Shown here: one piece after another, positions 35,468 to 47,500 of the stretch
Layout of the letters: every line of letters begins with the position of its first letter
How positions within the stretch are numbered: the first letter of the stretch is position 1
From: Arabidopsis thaliana
Taxonomy: Eukaryota; Streptophyta; Magnoliopsida; Brassicales; Brassicaceae
DNA length: 64,000 nt
Assembly: GCF_000001735.4 (NCBI RefSeq)
Contig: NC_003070.9
Location: 5,704,001 to 5,768,000 of the forward strand
Direction: 5' to 3'
Position numbers and translations under genes: made by a program
Notes under the pieces: generated by a model
The model's input: only the letters and a program-made list of their open reading frames with translations
Told to the model about the DNA's origin: nothing
Database searches by the model: none

Positions 35468-38400
35468 TCAGAGAAAGATAGGAGCCATGACAAGCGTGAT
35501 AGTCGCCAACATTTTGATGAGAACGTGAATCGACGGTCCTGCTGTGTCCTTGAAAGGGTCTCCCACACTTGCCATTTTCAGAATAACGATTTCTCATTAG
35601 AAGACAGTTCGACTAAACTTTATAAGTAAAAGGAAATGACCAATGAGAAAGGAACTAAGAAGAAGGGAAGCACAAGGAAAATGAAAGATTGCTTACGTAT
35701 CACCAGTTACTGCAGCTTTGTGGGAATCACTTCCTTTGCCTCCTAGAGCTCCAGTCTCAATGTATTTCTTTGCATTGTCCCAAGCACCTCCTGCTGTATT
35801 TAAGAATAGAGCCATTAAGATACCACATACTGTCGCAAACATTAGCATTGCAGCTACTACTTTAGCTCCAAGCAAAGGTTGTCCAGTGTAGTATCCCAAG
35901 ATCCGGAACACAAAACCTGTGGACATCAAATAGAGAGCGTTGGTTCCTTATGTCTGTTTCTTTCTCGTTTCACGGGCTTAACCAACATTTTTACTGACTC
36001 ACCAACTGCAATGGGTGATATTATAGCCAAAGCTCCTGGTTTTATCATTTCCCTCAAAGCTGAAGATGCGACAATGGCGACACATCGACCATAATCTGGC
36101 TTCTCCTTGTAGTCCTGTGACATAAAGTTCAAAAAGACACCCGATGAAAAAAATAAAAATAAAAGGGAACGGACTCCAGCGGAATTACATTTACCATTAT
36201 GCCAGGCCTCTCAATGAACTGTCTTCTTACTTCGTTGACAACCTCCTGTGCAGTTCGACCAACTGCTGCACAAGCCCAAGCGCTAAACAGGAATATAAGC
36301 ATGGCACCTAATAACCCTCCAATGAAGACTTCTGGGATCGCAATATCAACCTGTTTAGATGTGAGGACAAGAATCAGGATGAGTATGCGAGTGGAATGGA
36401 ATAAGAGGAAACAGAATACACCAAAGAGTAAAAAATGTACCTCTTTAAAAGATACATTAGCAAACGCTGAAACCTCGTCCATATACGCACTAAAAAGAAG
36501 GAATGATGCAAGGGCAGCAGATCCAATAGCAAACCCTTTTGTTGTTGCTTTTGTGGTATTCCCAACAGCATCAAGAACATCAGTGATCTCACGGACACTT
36601 TCTGGCTGCAAGACACGATAAGTTTTATAGAAGCTTGAAAATTCAAAGATACAACATAGGCATAATTCGAACCACTCATGACTCATACCTGCTGGCTCAT
36701 CTCAACAATCCCACCTGCATTATCAGCTATGGGACCAAACATGTCCATTGTAAGAACATAAGCTGCAGTGCTCAACATTCCCATTGTAGCTACAGCTGTT
36801 CCAAATAGACCTCCAGTGGGGTTTCCCTTTTCATCTATTAGTCCCGAGGTATTGCCCAGCCAAAAAGCAGAAATGATAGCTACACTTATAACCAAAACAG
36901 GAAGAGCCGTGGATTCCAGACCCAAGCTGACCCCAGCAATTATATTGGTTCCATGACCAGTGGAGCTAGCAAGAGCCAACGTCCGAACAGGCTCATACTT
37001 ATAGTCAGTATAATATCTGGATATCCAGACAAAGACATAGGCTGTGATAATGCCAACTAAGCCACACATGAAGAAATTCAACCAAGCAGATGGAGCTTGT
37101 TCTGTGTATAGCAGCCAGCGAGTCGACTACAAAACAGGGGCAATGGTGTCAGTGAATTCCATTGAAATTACAGCACTATCAAGAGCTTCACTTGCTTAGA
37201 TGGGCCCTTATGTGCATGTAAAGTCAACTATCGATAAAACTGACAATATAACATCAAAAAGCTACTGCTCGACAACCACATAATGAACAAAAATAATCAA
37301 TGACATTACCGCGCCAAATGTCAAAACAGCTAATATAATAGTCAGCGAATATCCTTTCTGAAGAACAACCATTGGATCCTCTACTGGAGATTTCACACTA
37401 GCATTGCGAGTTCCTTTGATCGATAGAATACCAATTGATGATATTACCAAGTCAAACGAGTGAACAACTAGAGGAAATAAAATAAAACCAGATGGATCTG
37501 CATGATACACGAAAAAGTTGAGTAAGAAATAAAAAAATCATGAAGCAAAAAGAAAGGTAACTCTAAAACCCTTTCTGCTAGTTTGACCACAGTATAACTA
37601 GCCTTGCAATTTTATTGCTAAAAATACCAACAGTACAACTCTTTAAAATAAAATCAAGATGCCTCGCAAACCTTCAATTTTGCACTTCTGAGCCATTGTA
37701 CCCCCAAGTATCATTGCACTGATGATTTCTGCAGCTATACTTTCAAATAAATCAGCACCTCGAGCAGCGCAGTCCCCAACATTGTCTCCAACCTGCAAGA
37801 AGATGAGAGTGAAGCTTCAGTGATGACAAAAGGTTCCAGGCCCGACAAAATCATACACAAAGGATCGTGAAATGAAAGAACTAATACCAAATCAGCTATA
37901 ACTGCAGGGTTCCGAGGGTCATCCTCAGGAATACCGTGCTCAACTTTCCCGACCAGATCTGCCCCGACATCAGCTCCCTTAGTATATATTCCACCACCCA
38001 ACTGAGCAAATAAGGCAACAAATGATGCACCAAAACCATATCCCACAAGAAGAAGAGGCACTGTAAGAAAAATGGGAAAGTCAAATCATTAAGCTAAAAA
38101 GTAACACTAGTACATGCAAATGCAATTTCGGGTTTGCAAACGTTAAACATTTGAGAACAACATCAAAAAAGTTTGCATTCCGGTTCTACAGATGAAGACT
38201 CGACCCATGCTGTTGCTTCTTTAGCAAATAGCCATTTCTTGAAATTCAGCAAAACGGATTCCTCAAACCCATATATGTACCAACTTGGTATAAGAAGATA
38301 CTGTTTGTGATTAAATTTGAATCTCTGAAAATAAACATGAACTCAGCGCACTGATGCATAGAATATAGCTGGTTACTATAGAATGGCCAAACATAAAAGG

Positions 38401-39569
38401 AAAGATATCCAGAGAACAGGAAGCTATGACTTACGATCAGTAACCTTCATTGAGCCAGGTGAATCCACGTCCAACCATACATAAAATGTAGAATACAGGA
38501 TGGCAATACCAATCACAGCCATACCAACAACAACCAGAGCTGAGAATCCACCAGCACGAACAGCTATCTGCATTAAATCCATCACTTAGTATTTGGCCAT
38601 GTGTACAGGAATTCCTATTAATACTAAAAAACAAACCTGCAATGCTTCCCTTGCGGATCGTCTAGCAGCACTGGAAACCCGTACATTAGCACGAACTGAC
38701 ACCCACATTCCAACATATCCAGCAATACCTGAACATAGCGCACCCAAAAGAAATGCAGCAACAGTAATGTATGCAGACATTGTCCTGAAGCACAAAGTTA
38801 TACATTTGAGTTTTATTTATAACAACACAAAAGATAAAAGAAAAGATTCTGTAGAAGATGTATGATCACCTTCCTAAACCAGAAGCCTCTTGCTGGGGGG
38901 TTAAGTTACGGAACAAGTATATGCAAAGGATCACAAAAGCTAGCAAGAACGCCATTTTGGATATAGTACCATACTGCGTTCTTAAAAATCCTTCAGCTCC
39001 ATCACGTATAGCATCTGATATCTAAACAGAAAAGAATAAGCTCATAGCACAGAACTGAAAATGCAACTGAGTAACAAAGAAGACACAATCACGAATAGAA
39101 CAAATTAAAACTTGTGTGAAATTACCTGAACCATTTCTGGAGGTCCTTCATCTTTGGCTAATACCCACTTGGTCAGGTATACTGACAACATGAAACTGAT
39201 GATGCATACTACAAAGACGAACACAATGATGGGAGAAGTACGTGCTCCCATGTAAAAGATCCCTCCAAAGCTCAAAAGCAGAAGTACAGAAAGGGCACGA
39301 ACATTTAAATTTCTCAGAATGCGGATTATCTGCACAAAACAACTCATTATAAAGATACCAAAAGAAATAGAAATAAAACCAGATATAACACCAATACATA
39401 TTTGTATAAATATGACGGTGTTTAGATGCAAGAAAGATATGCTCGAGAGAGAAGGGTATTATGTCCTAACCAATGGACTGTAAGTTTTACTACGCATATC
39501 CGGGAAGGTCCTTGGCTTGTCACTGTAAGAAACCAGAGTGGCCTGCTCAACATCTTCATCCATCATCAT
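35468..39569 (-). CDS. AVPL2: Type II (K+-independent) H+-translocating pyrophosphatase
   Basis: Fourteen minus-strand exons (39569-39471, 39329-39126, 39021-38870, 38784-38637, 38567-38435, 38060-37888, 37792-37672, 37497-37310, 37126-36689, 36605-36441, 36350-36189, 36114-36003, 35916-35697, 35567-35468) give about 804 residues. Many hydrophobic segments fit a 16-helix membrane pump. The catalytic loop [20 protein letters not shown], acidic [20 protein letters not shown] and C-terminal [19 protein letters not shown] segments are intact. These bind Mg-pyrophosphate; hydrolysis drives H+ into an endomembrane lumen. [10 protein letters not shown] carries Lys where K+-dependent enzymes have Ala, marking the K+-independent class. 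Type II plant pumps are reported in the Golgi rather than the vacuole. The start is the first of three consecutive Met codons; an upstream open frame lacks an ATG. From memory this is AT1G16780. Confidence 0.95.
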
Positions 39570-40637
39570 GTTTTGTAACGAATTTGCCCTCCGAACAAGG
39601 GGAAGAGGTATAAAACCCGTGCTACGGGGCAGCTCAGCCCCAGAACTTGGACGCTGAATCTTGATACGCTACAAAAGACCCTCCAAAGGTTTACCACAGC
39701 ATAACAAGAGAACTAATCGTAACCCACAAAGTCTGACTATATCTTGATCAGCTTCTTCACACTTTCTCACTCGGTATTGACTCCGAGAGAAACACCTCCC
39801 ATATATAGTTTTCAGCATAAGAGAAGATTCTGAAATAAAACTGACAAGAATTAAGCCCCGGAAAATTTCTCTGTATTAATCGGACACCATGAAATTCTAC
39901 TGTAAGATTTAGCTAGACTTATCGAACACCAACATTTTGTAGATAAACCAATCAGATCTAAATTCTCACTATCATGATCTAAACGAAAACGAAAACGTAA
40001 ACGACAGAGAATTAGCGAAATTGTAGGCAAAATAACAGATACGAATAATATTTGTTTCCGAAATGCGAGTAAGAAAACCCCTAAATCGGCGAAACAGTGA
40101 AGACAAATTACAGTTTCAGAGAATGGTCAGAAGAAAACCGCCATCAACTCGAAGCTTGTCGTCCTAGCCGAAGAAGCGTTCTCCACTCTCTCTGTCTGTT
40201 GTCACCGTAAATCCTAACACTTCAGAGGTTAGTTTACACTCTTTTGTTAATTTATTTCTCATGCCGGGTTAATTGGACAATCCTGACTAATGAGTTTTTG
40301 ACACGTCATCACAAGGAGCATTTTTTCTTAATAAGCCCCACTTAATAATATAGATTTTAATAATTTCCTCCTAAGTATTGTTTTTAGGCGCATTAGGCAA
40401 TATTGTTGTTATGCTATCATTTTACCATATTAAAGGAGATTACTAGTTTCACAGTATTCGTGGGCCCAAGCCCAACAGACAGTCCATGAAGAAAAATTAC
40501 CCAAAGTTGATTTTTAAAATATAAATAAAATCAAATAATTATCTTCCGTCTCATCTTCCAACCCAGGAGCTGTACTTTAGAAAATTTCCCAGATAAGAGA
40601 TTCAAATTCTGTACTTGTATACCCGGCGGAGCAGAAG
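39570..40637. promoter_or_regulatory. AVPL2 5' leader and divergent promoter region
   Basis: About 39570-40200 is the 5' UTR of AVPL2, probably with an intron (minus-strand acceptor TTTGTAG ending near 39671). 40250-40630 is AT-rich and lies between two head-to-head genes. A GGGCCCA word at about 40463 resembles a site II element. No other gene is seen. Confidence 0.45.
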
Positions 40638-41072
40638 ATGAAGCAACCGGCGACACCAAACGCGGCGGAGGAAACCAAATCAGAACAAAAGCAGAAATCG
40701 AAGAAATTCCCAACTCCGACGGAACTAATCTCTCACTACCAGAAACGAGGGCTGGAACCAGCAGAAGCTTCAATAAAGGTCATCGAAGATTTACAAAACG
40801 CGCTCGTCCGAGTAGTTTCGTCCTCCAGAAACGCCTCGAGCAAGGATAAGCTTGTAACCGACGCGAGGAAAATCGACGCCATTAACGGGAGGCTTGCCGT
40901 CGTCGACGCGAAGCTGGAGACGAAACCTGGATACGTTGAGACTTTCGCGTTAGGGTTAGCTTCTGGTGCGACACTTAACGGAATTAGCGCCGTTTGGCCT
41001 CACGTTACCAGAGGCATTGGTCAAATTTGGTCCGCCGTTAGGATCGGGACGGATCCTTCATCTACCTCTTGA
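40638..41072 (+). CDS. Small plant protein of unknown function
   Basis: A single intronless reading frame of 144 residues. The N-terminus is charged and polar (AAEETKSEQKQKSKKFPTP). It is followed by a helical segment (ELISHYQKRGLEPAEASIKV), a basic loop, and a C-terminal part with LGLASGATLNGISAVWPHV that could be amphipathic or membrane-associated. From memory the locus (AT1G16790) is described as ribosomal-protein-related, but I see no ribosomal signature and do not endorse that. Codon use and the well-placed ATG and stop support a real gene. It is convergent with the large helicase gene. Confidence 0.78.
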   Translation: MKQPATPNAAEETKSEQKQKSKKFPTPTELISHYQKRGLEPAEASIKVIEDLQNALVRVVSSSRNASSKDKLVTDARKIDAINGRLAVVDAKLETKPGYVETFALGLASGATLNGISAVWPHVTRGIGQIWSAVRIGTDPSSTS

Positions 41073-41522
41073 ATTGTTAGAAAGGAAAATTCTAGGTTGA
41101 TATGGTTTCTTATGAGTTTTTTTCCGGTGTTGTATTTAGTGAAATTTGAGTATCAGCGACTTCAATCTTTGTACTGTTGAACAATAATCTCATTAGAAAA
41201 TTATCCCAATTAATTTTGCTCTAAAACAAAGAAAAGACAATTTGTTAAACAGTTTTTATCATAATGGCATGATAATATATACACAGCAAAATAAAATTTC
41301 ATAGCAGGCAACTTTCAACAAAATATTGCAATTTGAGTTGCCAACACTAAGTTAGCCAAAATTTTCTCCTAGTGCTAGTTTCAGAGTTAGAACATGAGAG
41401 AACCTATGATGAATGACGCCAGAGGAAACTATAAAACTTACCCATGAAACCGGAAATTAACAACTGGTTCACGATTGTGGGAAATAACCTTTGTGAAATC
41501 AGTTGTTTGTTTGTTATCTTTG
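41073..41522. other. Convergent 3' region
   Basis: AT-rich 3' flanks of the 144-residue gene (+) and the Sen1-like gene (-). If the last intron of the helicase gene is retained, its reading frame would extend to 41438 in this region. Confidence 0.5.
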
Positions 41523-44500
41523 TTAACTGTTGTTCTTGGTTGACTCTGCAAATAAGAAGAGTGTAAGTGAAATTCAACATTAAGACATACTAATTTACAA
41601 TTGCATATCAGCTTCTGAGGAAGAACATAAAGAGGTTCGATATGTAATGAAATCTTACCTTTGATCGCCTTAGGTGGTCTTGTATGACTGCCGGCGGTTG
41701 AACCTGGGGACAATGGTCGCTTTGGAGGTTTAGGCTTATGTGAAGGAATCAGAGACGAATTGAGAATGGCAGCAACAGCTTCACGCTGCTGCTTTCGTTT
41801 GGATATCATATCTTCAACACCTCCTTGATTAGAAGCATTGCCCTTGTTTATTTGCCTATCTTGCTGTCCAATTTTATCTGTGGGATTTGCCCTCTTGCTA
41901 CTGTCAAGCTTTGATGAAGCCTTCTTAGATTTCTTCCATTCATTTGAATTTTCGTTCTTCGAACTATTTGCATCTGTAATCTCTGGATTACTGCTTTTCT
42001 CTCTGCCTTTCATTTTTTCTTTCTTTTCATGGCTCCGTCTCAGAGTCTCTTCGGATGTTACTTTCTCACAGCTTGCAACTAGTTTTTCCCTTTGAGATGA
42101 AGCTTCTTCTTTCGCATTTCGTCTGGTGTGCTTACTCTCTGATCCTTTTGATGAGATAGGCACAACATCTCCATCAGTTTTCCTCAGTTTTCTATCAGAA
42201 GATGTCTCTGCTCTCTGTTCTTTGCGGCGTGAATGCTGTTTATCAGGCTTAGGAAAATTCTTTGGAAGATTCTCAGAATGGTTTTGTTCCATCACATTCT
42301 CACCAAACATGTAGTTGTACGGTCGCTTAACTGGTATGATGACTTCTCTTTCTTTTGCATCTTTCACAAGAGCACCCCAGTTATGGTCTCTTTGCAAGGT
42401 TCGTGTGTTACCCAAAACCCAAAGGGAGAGTTTGGCTCTAGTGAGAGCAACATTCATGCGTCTAACATCTGCAACAAAACCAATCCGACTTTGATTGACC
42501 CCATCAGGAGCCGAATGTGTAGCTCTTACAGTGGATAATACTAATATGTCAACTTCTTTGCCTTGAAAGCCATCCACAGTATTCATTTCCATATCTGCTG
42601 TTACTTGAGCCCCAAATGCACCAGTGAAACGCGAACGCAAAACGGCAAGCTGACGCTTGTAAGGGGTTATAATGCCAATCCTTCCAGCAACAAATTCTGA
42701 GGGGTACCTGTAAGCATCAAGATAGCAAGTGAGTAAAATAATATCATATAACTCTCTAAAACATGTGTGAATAGATAGCTTAAGAATGATTAATGACCTC
42801 TTCTTGAAAAATCTAAGCAGTTGAACAGCAGCTTCAGCTTCTTGTTCATTGCATACGGAGCTAGAATCGCCACTTCGATGCTCTTGGCCATCAACAATAT
42901 CATAGAAAACATATGGTCCAAGATGATGGTTCTCGTGGAATGGTGCTGATTTACTTGACATGTCAACACCATTTAGTAACTTATTGTCGTAGAAATGCAT
43001 AGACGGGAATCGACAAATTTCTGGATGCATCCTATACTGTAAGCAAAGAATACGTTAGCCAAACTTCTAGAAACAGATATAATTTTATAATTTAAAACAA
43101 ACTTTCCATCATTTTATTAACACAAAAAAAGAGAACATAATGTGAATGAATAACTTCCAAATCAGATCTGAAGGCCAGAAAATTCTAATAATCAGTGTAC
43201 CTGCTGGGTAAGCATAAGGATAGGGTACCCAGCCCTTTGCAGACGTTCAAACATGCTACATTCGTACAAAAATTTACTTGCAACGTTAGAGAGCACAGTT
43301 GCTGGAAGCTGCTTTGGGTCTCCAACCTGTAATAATAAGCAATGTTATTAAATAAAACTGCGGATTTGATAGAACATTCTGAGATGCAAGTGAACAATTC
43401 TCACCATTATACATTTTGTTCCTCTTGACTTTAACAGTTGTAGAGGAATCAACGTAGCAGGCTCCAGGGCCTGTAAAGCCACAAAAGCAAAAAAGTTATG
43501 ACTTTTGACGAGAACACCTATGCCAAACATCAAGCATGTCAAATATTTACCTGAGCTGCTTCGTCAATCACCACCGCATCAAATAAATTATCTTCAGATG
43601 GACTACCAAATTTATGTGCTGCTAAAGATTCAGCACACACACTGTACAGGTCTCCTCCACAACCACTTAAAGTTGTAACAACTATTTGAGCTTCTTTAAG
43701 AATGGACTTCCGCAACTTTTGTTTCAATGTTCTCATTTCATAGTTCGCTTTTCTCTCTTGAGCCTGAACAGCACTAAGATCTTTGTAAATTTTTCTCTTT
43801 TGCTCATATAACCTTCGCAATCTTATTCCTAGCTCCGCATCGGACATTAGCTTGCCATCATCATCTTTGTTGTGGTGTTCATTCTCCGGCTTATCTTTGG
43901 CGTCTAAACTTTCCTGGTTTATGTTTGCACGCTTAGCTTCAAAGTGCGTGATCTGATCAACGACTTTTTCTAGATTAGAGCGCAGTAATGCAGAAGAATC
44001 TGCACCCTTATTACTCTTAGATTCGTTTATCCGCATTCTCTCCTCTGCCAACCGCTGATCAACAAGGGTATCAAGAAAGAAGGGCATTGAATTTGAATGA
44101 ACAGTTTTTGCATTTCCAACCCTCACAAGATAAGGTTTGAACATCTTCCCATCCCTGCCATATATACCTAAACTGGATATTCTTGAAACTAATTCATCAA
44201 CTGCAGCATTTGATTGAGCACAGATCAGAACCCTTCCTCTACCATTCTTTTCTGCTATCTTTCTATTCGTTTCGCTGTTATCATTTAGCTGTTTAGCCAG
44301 AGCTGCATCTTGCCATGCCCTTGCAACAGCGACACTCGGATTCATTCCCTGCCTAGAGGTTGAAGAACTATGACCTGGTTCAGAATTTCCCCTGTCACTA
44401 GTTTTATGTGAGGCGGATGCAAGCAAGCCACTAATAATGGCAACAATAGTGCGCGTCTTGCCAGTCCCTGTAGAGCAAACAAATTTTCTTTACATTCATT

Positions 44501-47500
44501 GATGTCCGACATCAACAATCAATTACTGTAAAATGCTAATCTTTCTCCCAGAGCAAATTATAGATATTATTAGCTTTATTGACAAAGAGATAAAATGACT
44601 AACCTGGAGGACCCTGGATAAGTGAAATGTCAAAAGCTTTCATCAAATTGGATGAGCCAATAGCAACACTAATAGCCTGAAGTTGACTCTCATTGAAAGA
44701 TGATTTAAGTATTTGCTGTAGAGAATGTGGTAGTGAACGCAGATCTGATCTTTTAACTTCGGAATCATAATTAGAATCATTCATAGGACTTAAGATCAGA
44801 GGAAGTACGGGAATATCCTTTATGCACGACAAAGCTTGAAACTCGCGAATTTGGGATGTAATGTTGAGAATGCGACTTGCATGCCACTGGCTACGTTCCA
44901 AGAGATTCCTTCTAGCTTGATTCAGCCGTGAAGATGCATTCTGAAGATACAACCGTACATTCAAAATGCTGGTCCGTTTTTTGTCATCCCATTCCCGTCC
45001 TTCTACCTAAGAAACAACAAGGTAGGTAATCTCTATCCTGGTCATTCTATCTCATTACAAAGTGTATATCCAACAACTATGTAACGTATTAGAACATTAG
45101 GAATAACCCTCTATCTTATATTAAACCTAAGTAAATCAAATTCCACTGAAGCTTCAACCCAGCATTCTGAATATATCAGGTTGAGTAACTATAGTAATAT
45201 TCATGGTTTTCAAGCATATACATTCCTGATTCTACTTTATCAATCACATGCAAGCAAAACAATTTACCACATACCTTTCCCATCATATTTACACCGACAT
45301 TGCTGTTTTCTGGATGCTCTTTCGTGAACAAAACCAAGTCATTCTCAGAGAAACTTTTCGAGTTGGACCCATCATTTTCGTCTTGCATAAAACGAACAAA
45401 ATGAAAATCGTCAACCCTTTCAATCGATAACACTGAAATAACACCATAATATATCTCCTCCAGTGATGATATCTCCTGGAAGGAACTTTGCAGCTGTGCT
45501 TTAAACTCCTCCAAAACCAAGGGCTGAAAAATCTGAATATATTGCTCAGGTGAACCAAAGCGCACAGGAACTTCCCTAAATTTTCCAACATTCTGACTCT
45601 CATCTTTCTTTGTTGATGCCAATCCCACTATCGCATAGTAGTCCATTTGCAAAATCTTTCTAAACCAATCTTCAAGCTTTGGTGGTCTGAATCTTTTGAA
45701 TCCAGCTTCTTGTCTCTGCCAACGATCGGATTTCTTGTTGACAGGTGCACAAAGTTGAATGACTTGTCTTTTGGGAACAATGGGCCCTGATTTTGCCAGG
45801 GGTAATGACTGCCGTTTCAGAGATTTAAGAGCCAAGTCAAGTGGATCAACCTCCGTCTCATTTACCACCTTTCTCAAATCCATGCCTTTGGCGTTGGAAA
45901 TCGCAGATTTCTGAGCCTCTTTTGAAGTACCACGAGGGCCGAGTTCATCAGTAGCCTTCTTTAAGTTGGGTCTGATTCCAGATGAAACAGGATCTTCCAC
46001 ATTCTGTCTTTTTTCCGCTTCCCTACTCATACCAGCAGCCTTGCTTGGTTCAGCGTTTGTTGTGGGAAGATCCCTAACAATATTGCTGGAGCTAACTGTA
46101 ACATCTCTCTCTGAAAGAACTAACGCTGAAAGCTTTGAAGCATCAATACTAGAAGTACTCTTCTTCAGAGAGGAGATCTGGGAGATGTTTTTGATAGGTA
46201 GAAGAGTTTTATTGATGTCAGGTTGATGAGACTTATGCAGACTAGGTAAATTTTTCAACGATTCCTTTTCTGTCTCATCCACTGTTAGATCCATCATATT
46301 ATCTTGTAATTTGCCAACAACATCAACAGGTTTGAGAATCTGGTACTCATTTGCCTTGGGAACAAGGCGTGAGATTTGTTCTGCTAATTGCTCGATGTCA
46401 ACATCATCTGAATTAAGAAGAGTCAGAGCATTGTCAATTGTATCACCTGGGAAAAATAGTTCTAAAATGCCAGTTAGAAACTATTAACAAGCAGGAAACA
46501 ACTTACCAGAGGATAGAACATGTCTGATAGCTTGGACTGCCGAAGAACAAGCGTCACTGTTTGATCCTTGTAAGATGTCTAGCAAAGCCACTAATGCTCG
46601 TTTCCAATACGCAACAACAACCTTAAGTTGTGACCTTCCCCAATCAATGAGATCAGGAAGCCATTTAAGATCAGACGCATCTTTCAAAGTTCCTCTAGTA
46701 TCACAGGACTCTTCACGGCTTACTCTAAGTTTTCCCAGAACGACAGGAAGAATCTCAAGCAAACGTACACATGTCATCTGCCAAATTAGATAAATGGAAC
46801 TTTAGCAATAAACCAGACTCGGCTCATATGAAGCAGATACAGCTCAAAGATGACAACCGAAGAGGACAGTAGAATGAAGCAGAAGCAATAAAGGTAAAAC
46901 CAAGGTTCACCACGACGACTTTCAAATAATACCTGGCAAAGACTTTGATGGATGAAAGTCTTTCCCTCAACTAGGCACTTCCTTATTATGCCCCATGCAA
47001 CTTCTGCTAGCAAGTACTGAAACTTCAGCAATTCCGGGGTAGAACTCAAGGGATTTCTGCCCTCACTCACAGGCAAAGCATTAAAGTTAGGTTGCCTCAA
47101 AAACCCCCCTGCGGAACTCTTCACTACGTCTGTAATGGCCACCTCCTCTTCCTTCAGCAACTTGAACAATAAAAAGAAAAAATGGTGCAGGATCTGAAAG
47201 CTTTGAAGGACAGAGCTCAAATGGACCTGCCAAAATCAGAGAAACAAAAAGATATAAGCAATATAAGAACAGTTGCAAGTCAGAGATCTATCTCCCAGGA
47301 GAAAAATGTAGACACTCATGATTAAAAAAAAAACTGAACCTCACAAATAGTTTGTGAGCCTAGACTTCCAGTTTCCATAGTGGAAAAGGGTAGACGATCT
47401 GTAGCCTTAGCAAAAACTAACATGAAGAATAACAATCAAACATTCAAAATGGATAGTTAAAGGACTCATTGTATGCATATCCTTCTACATGTTAAATGAA

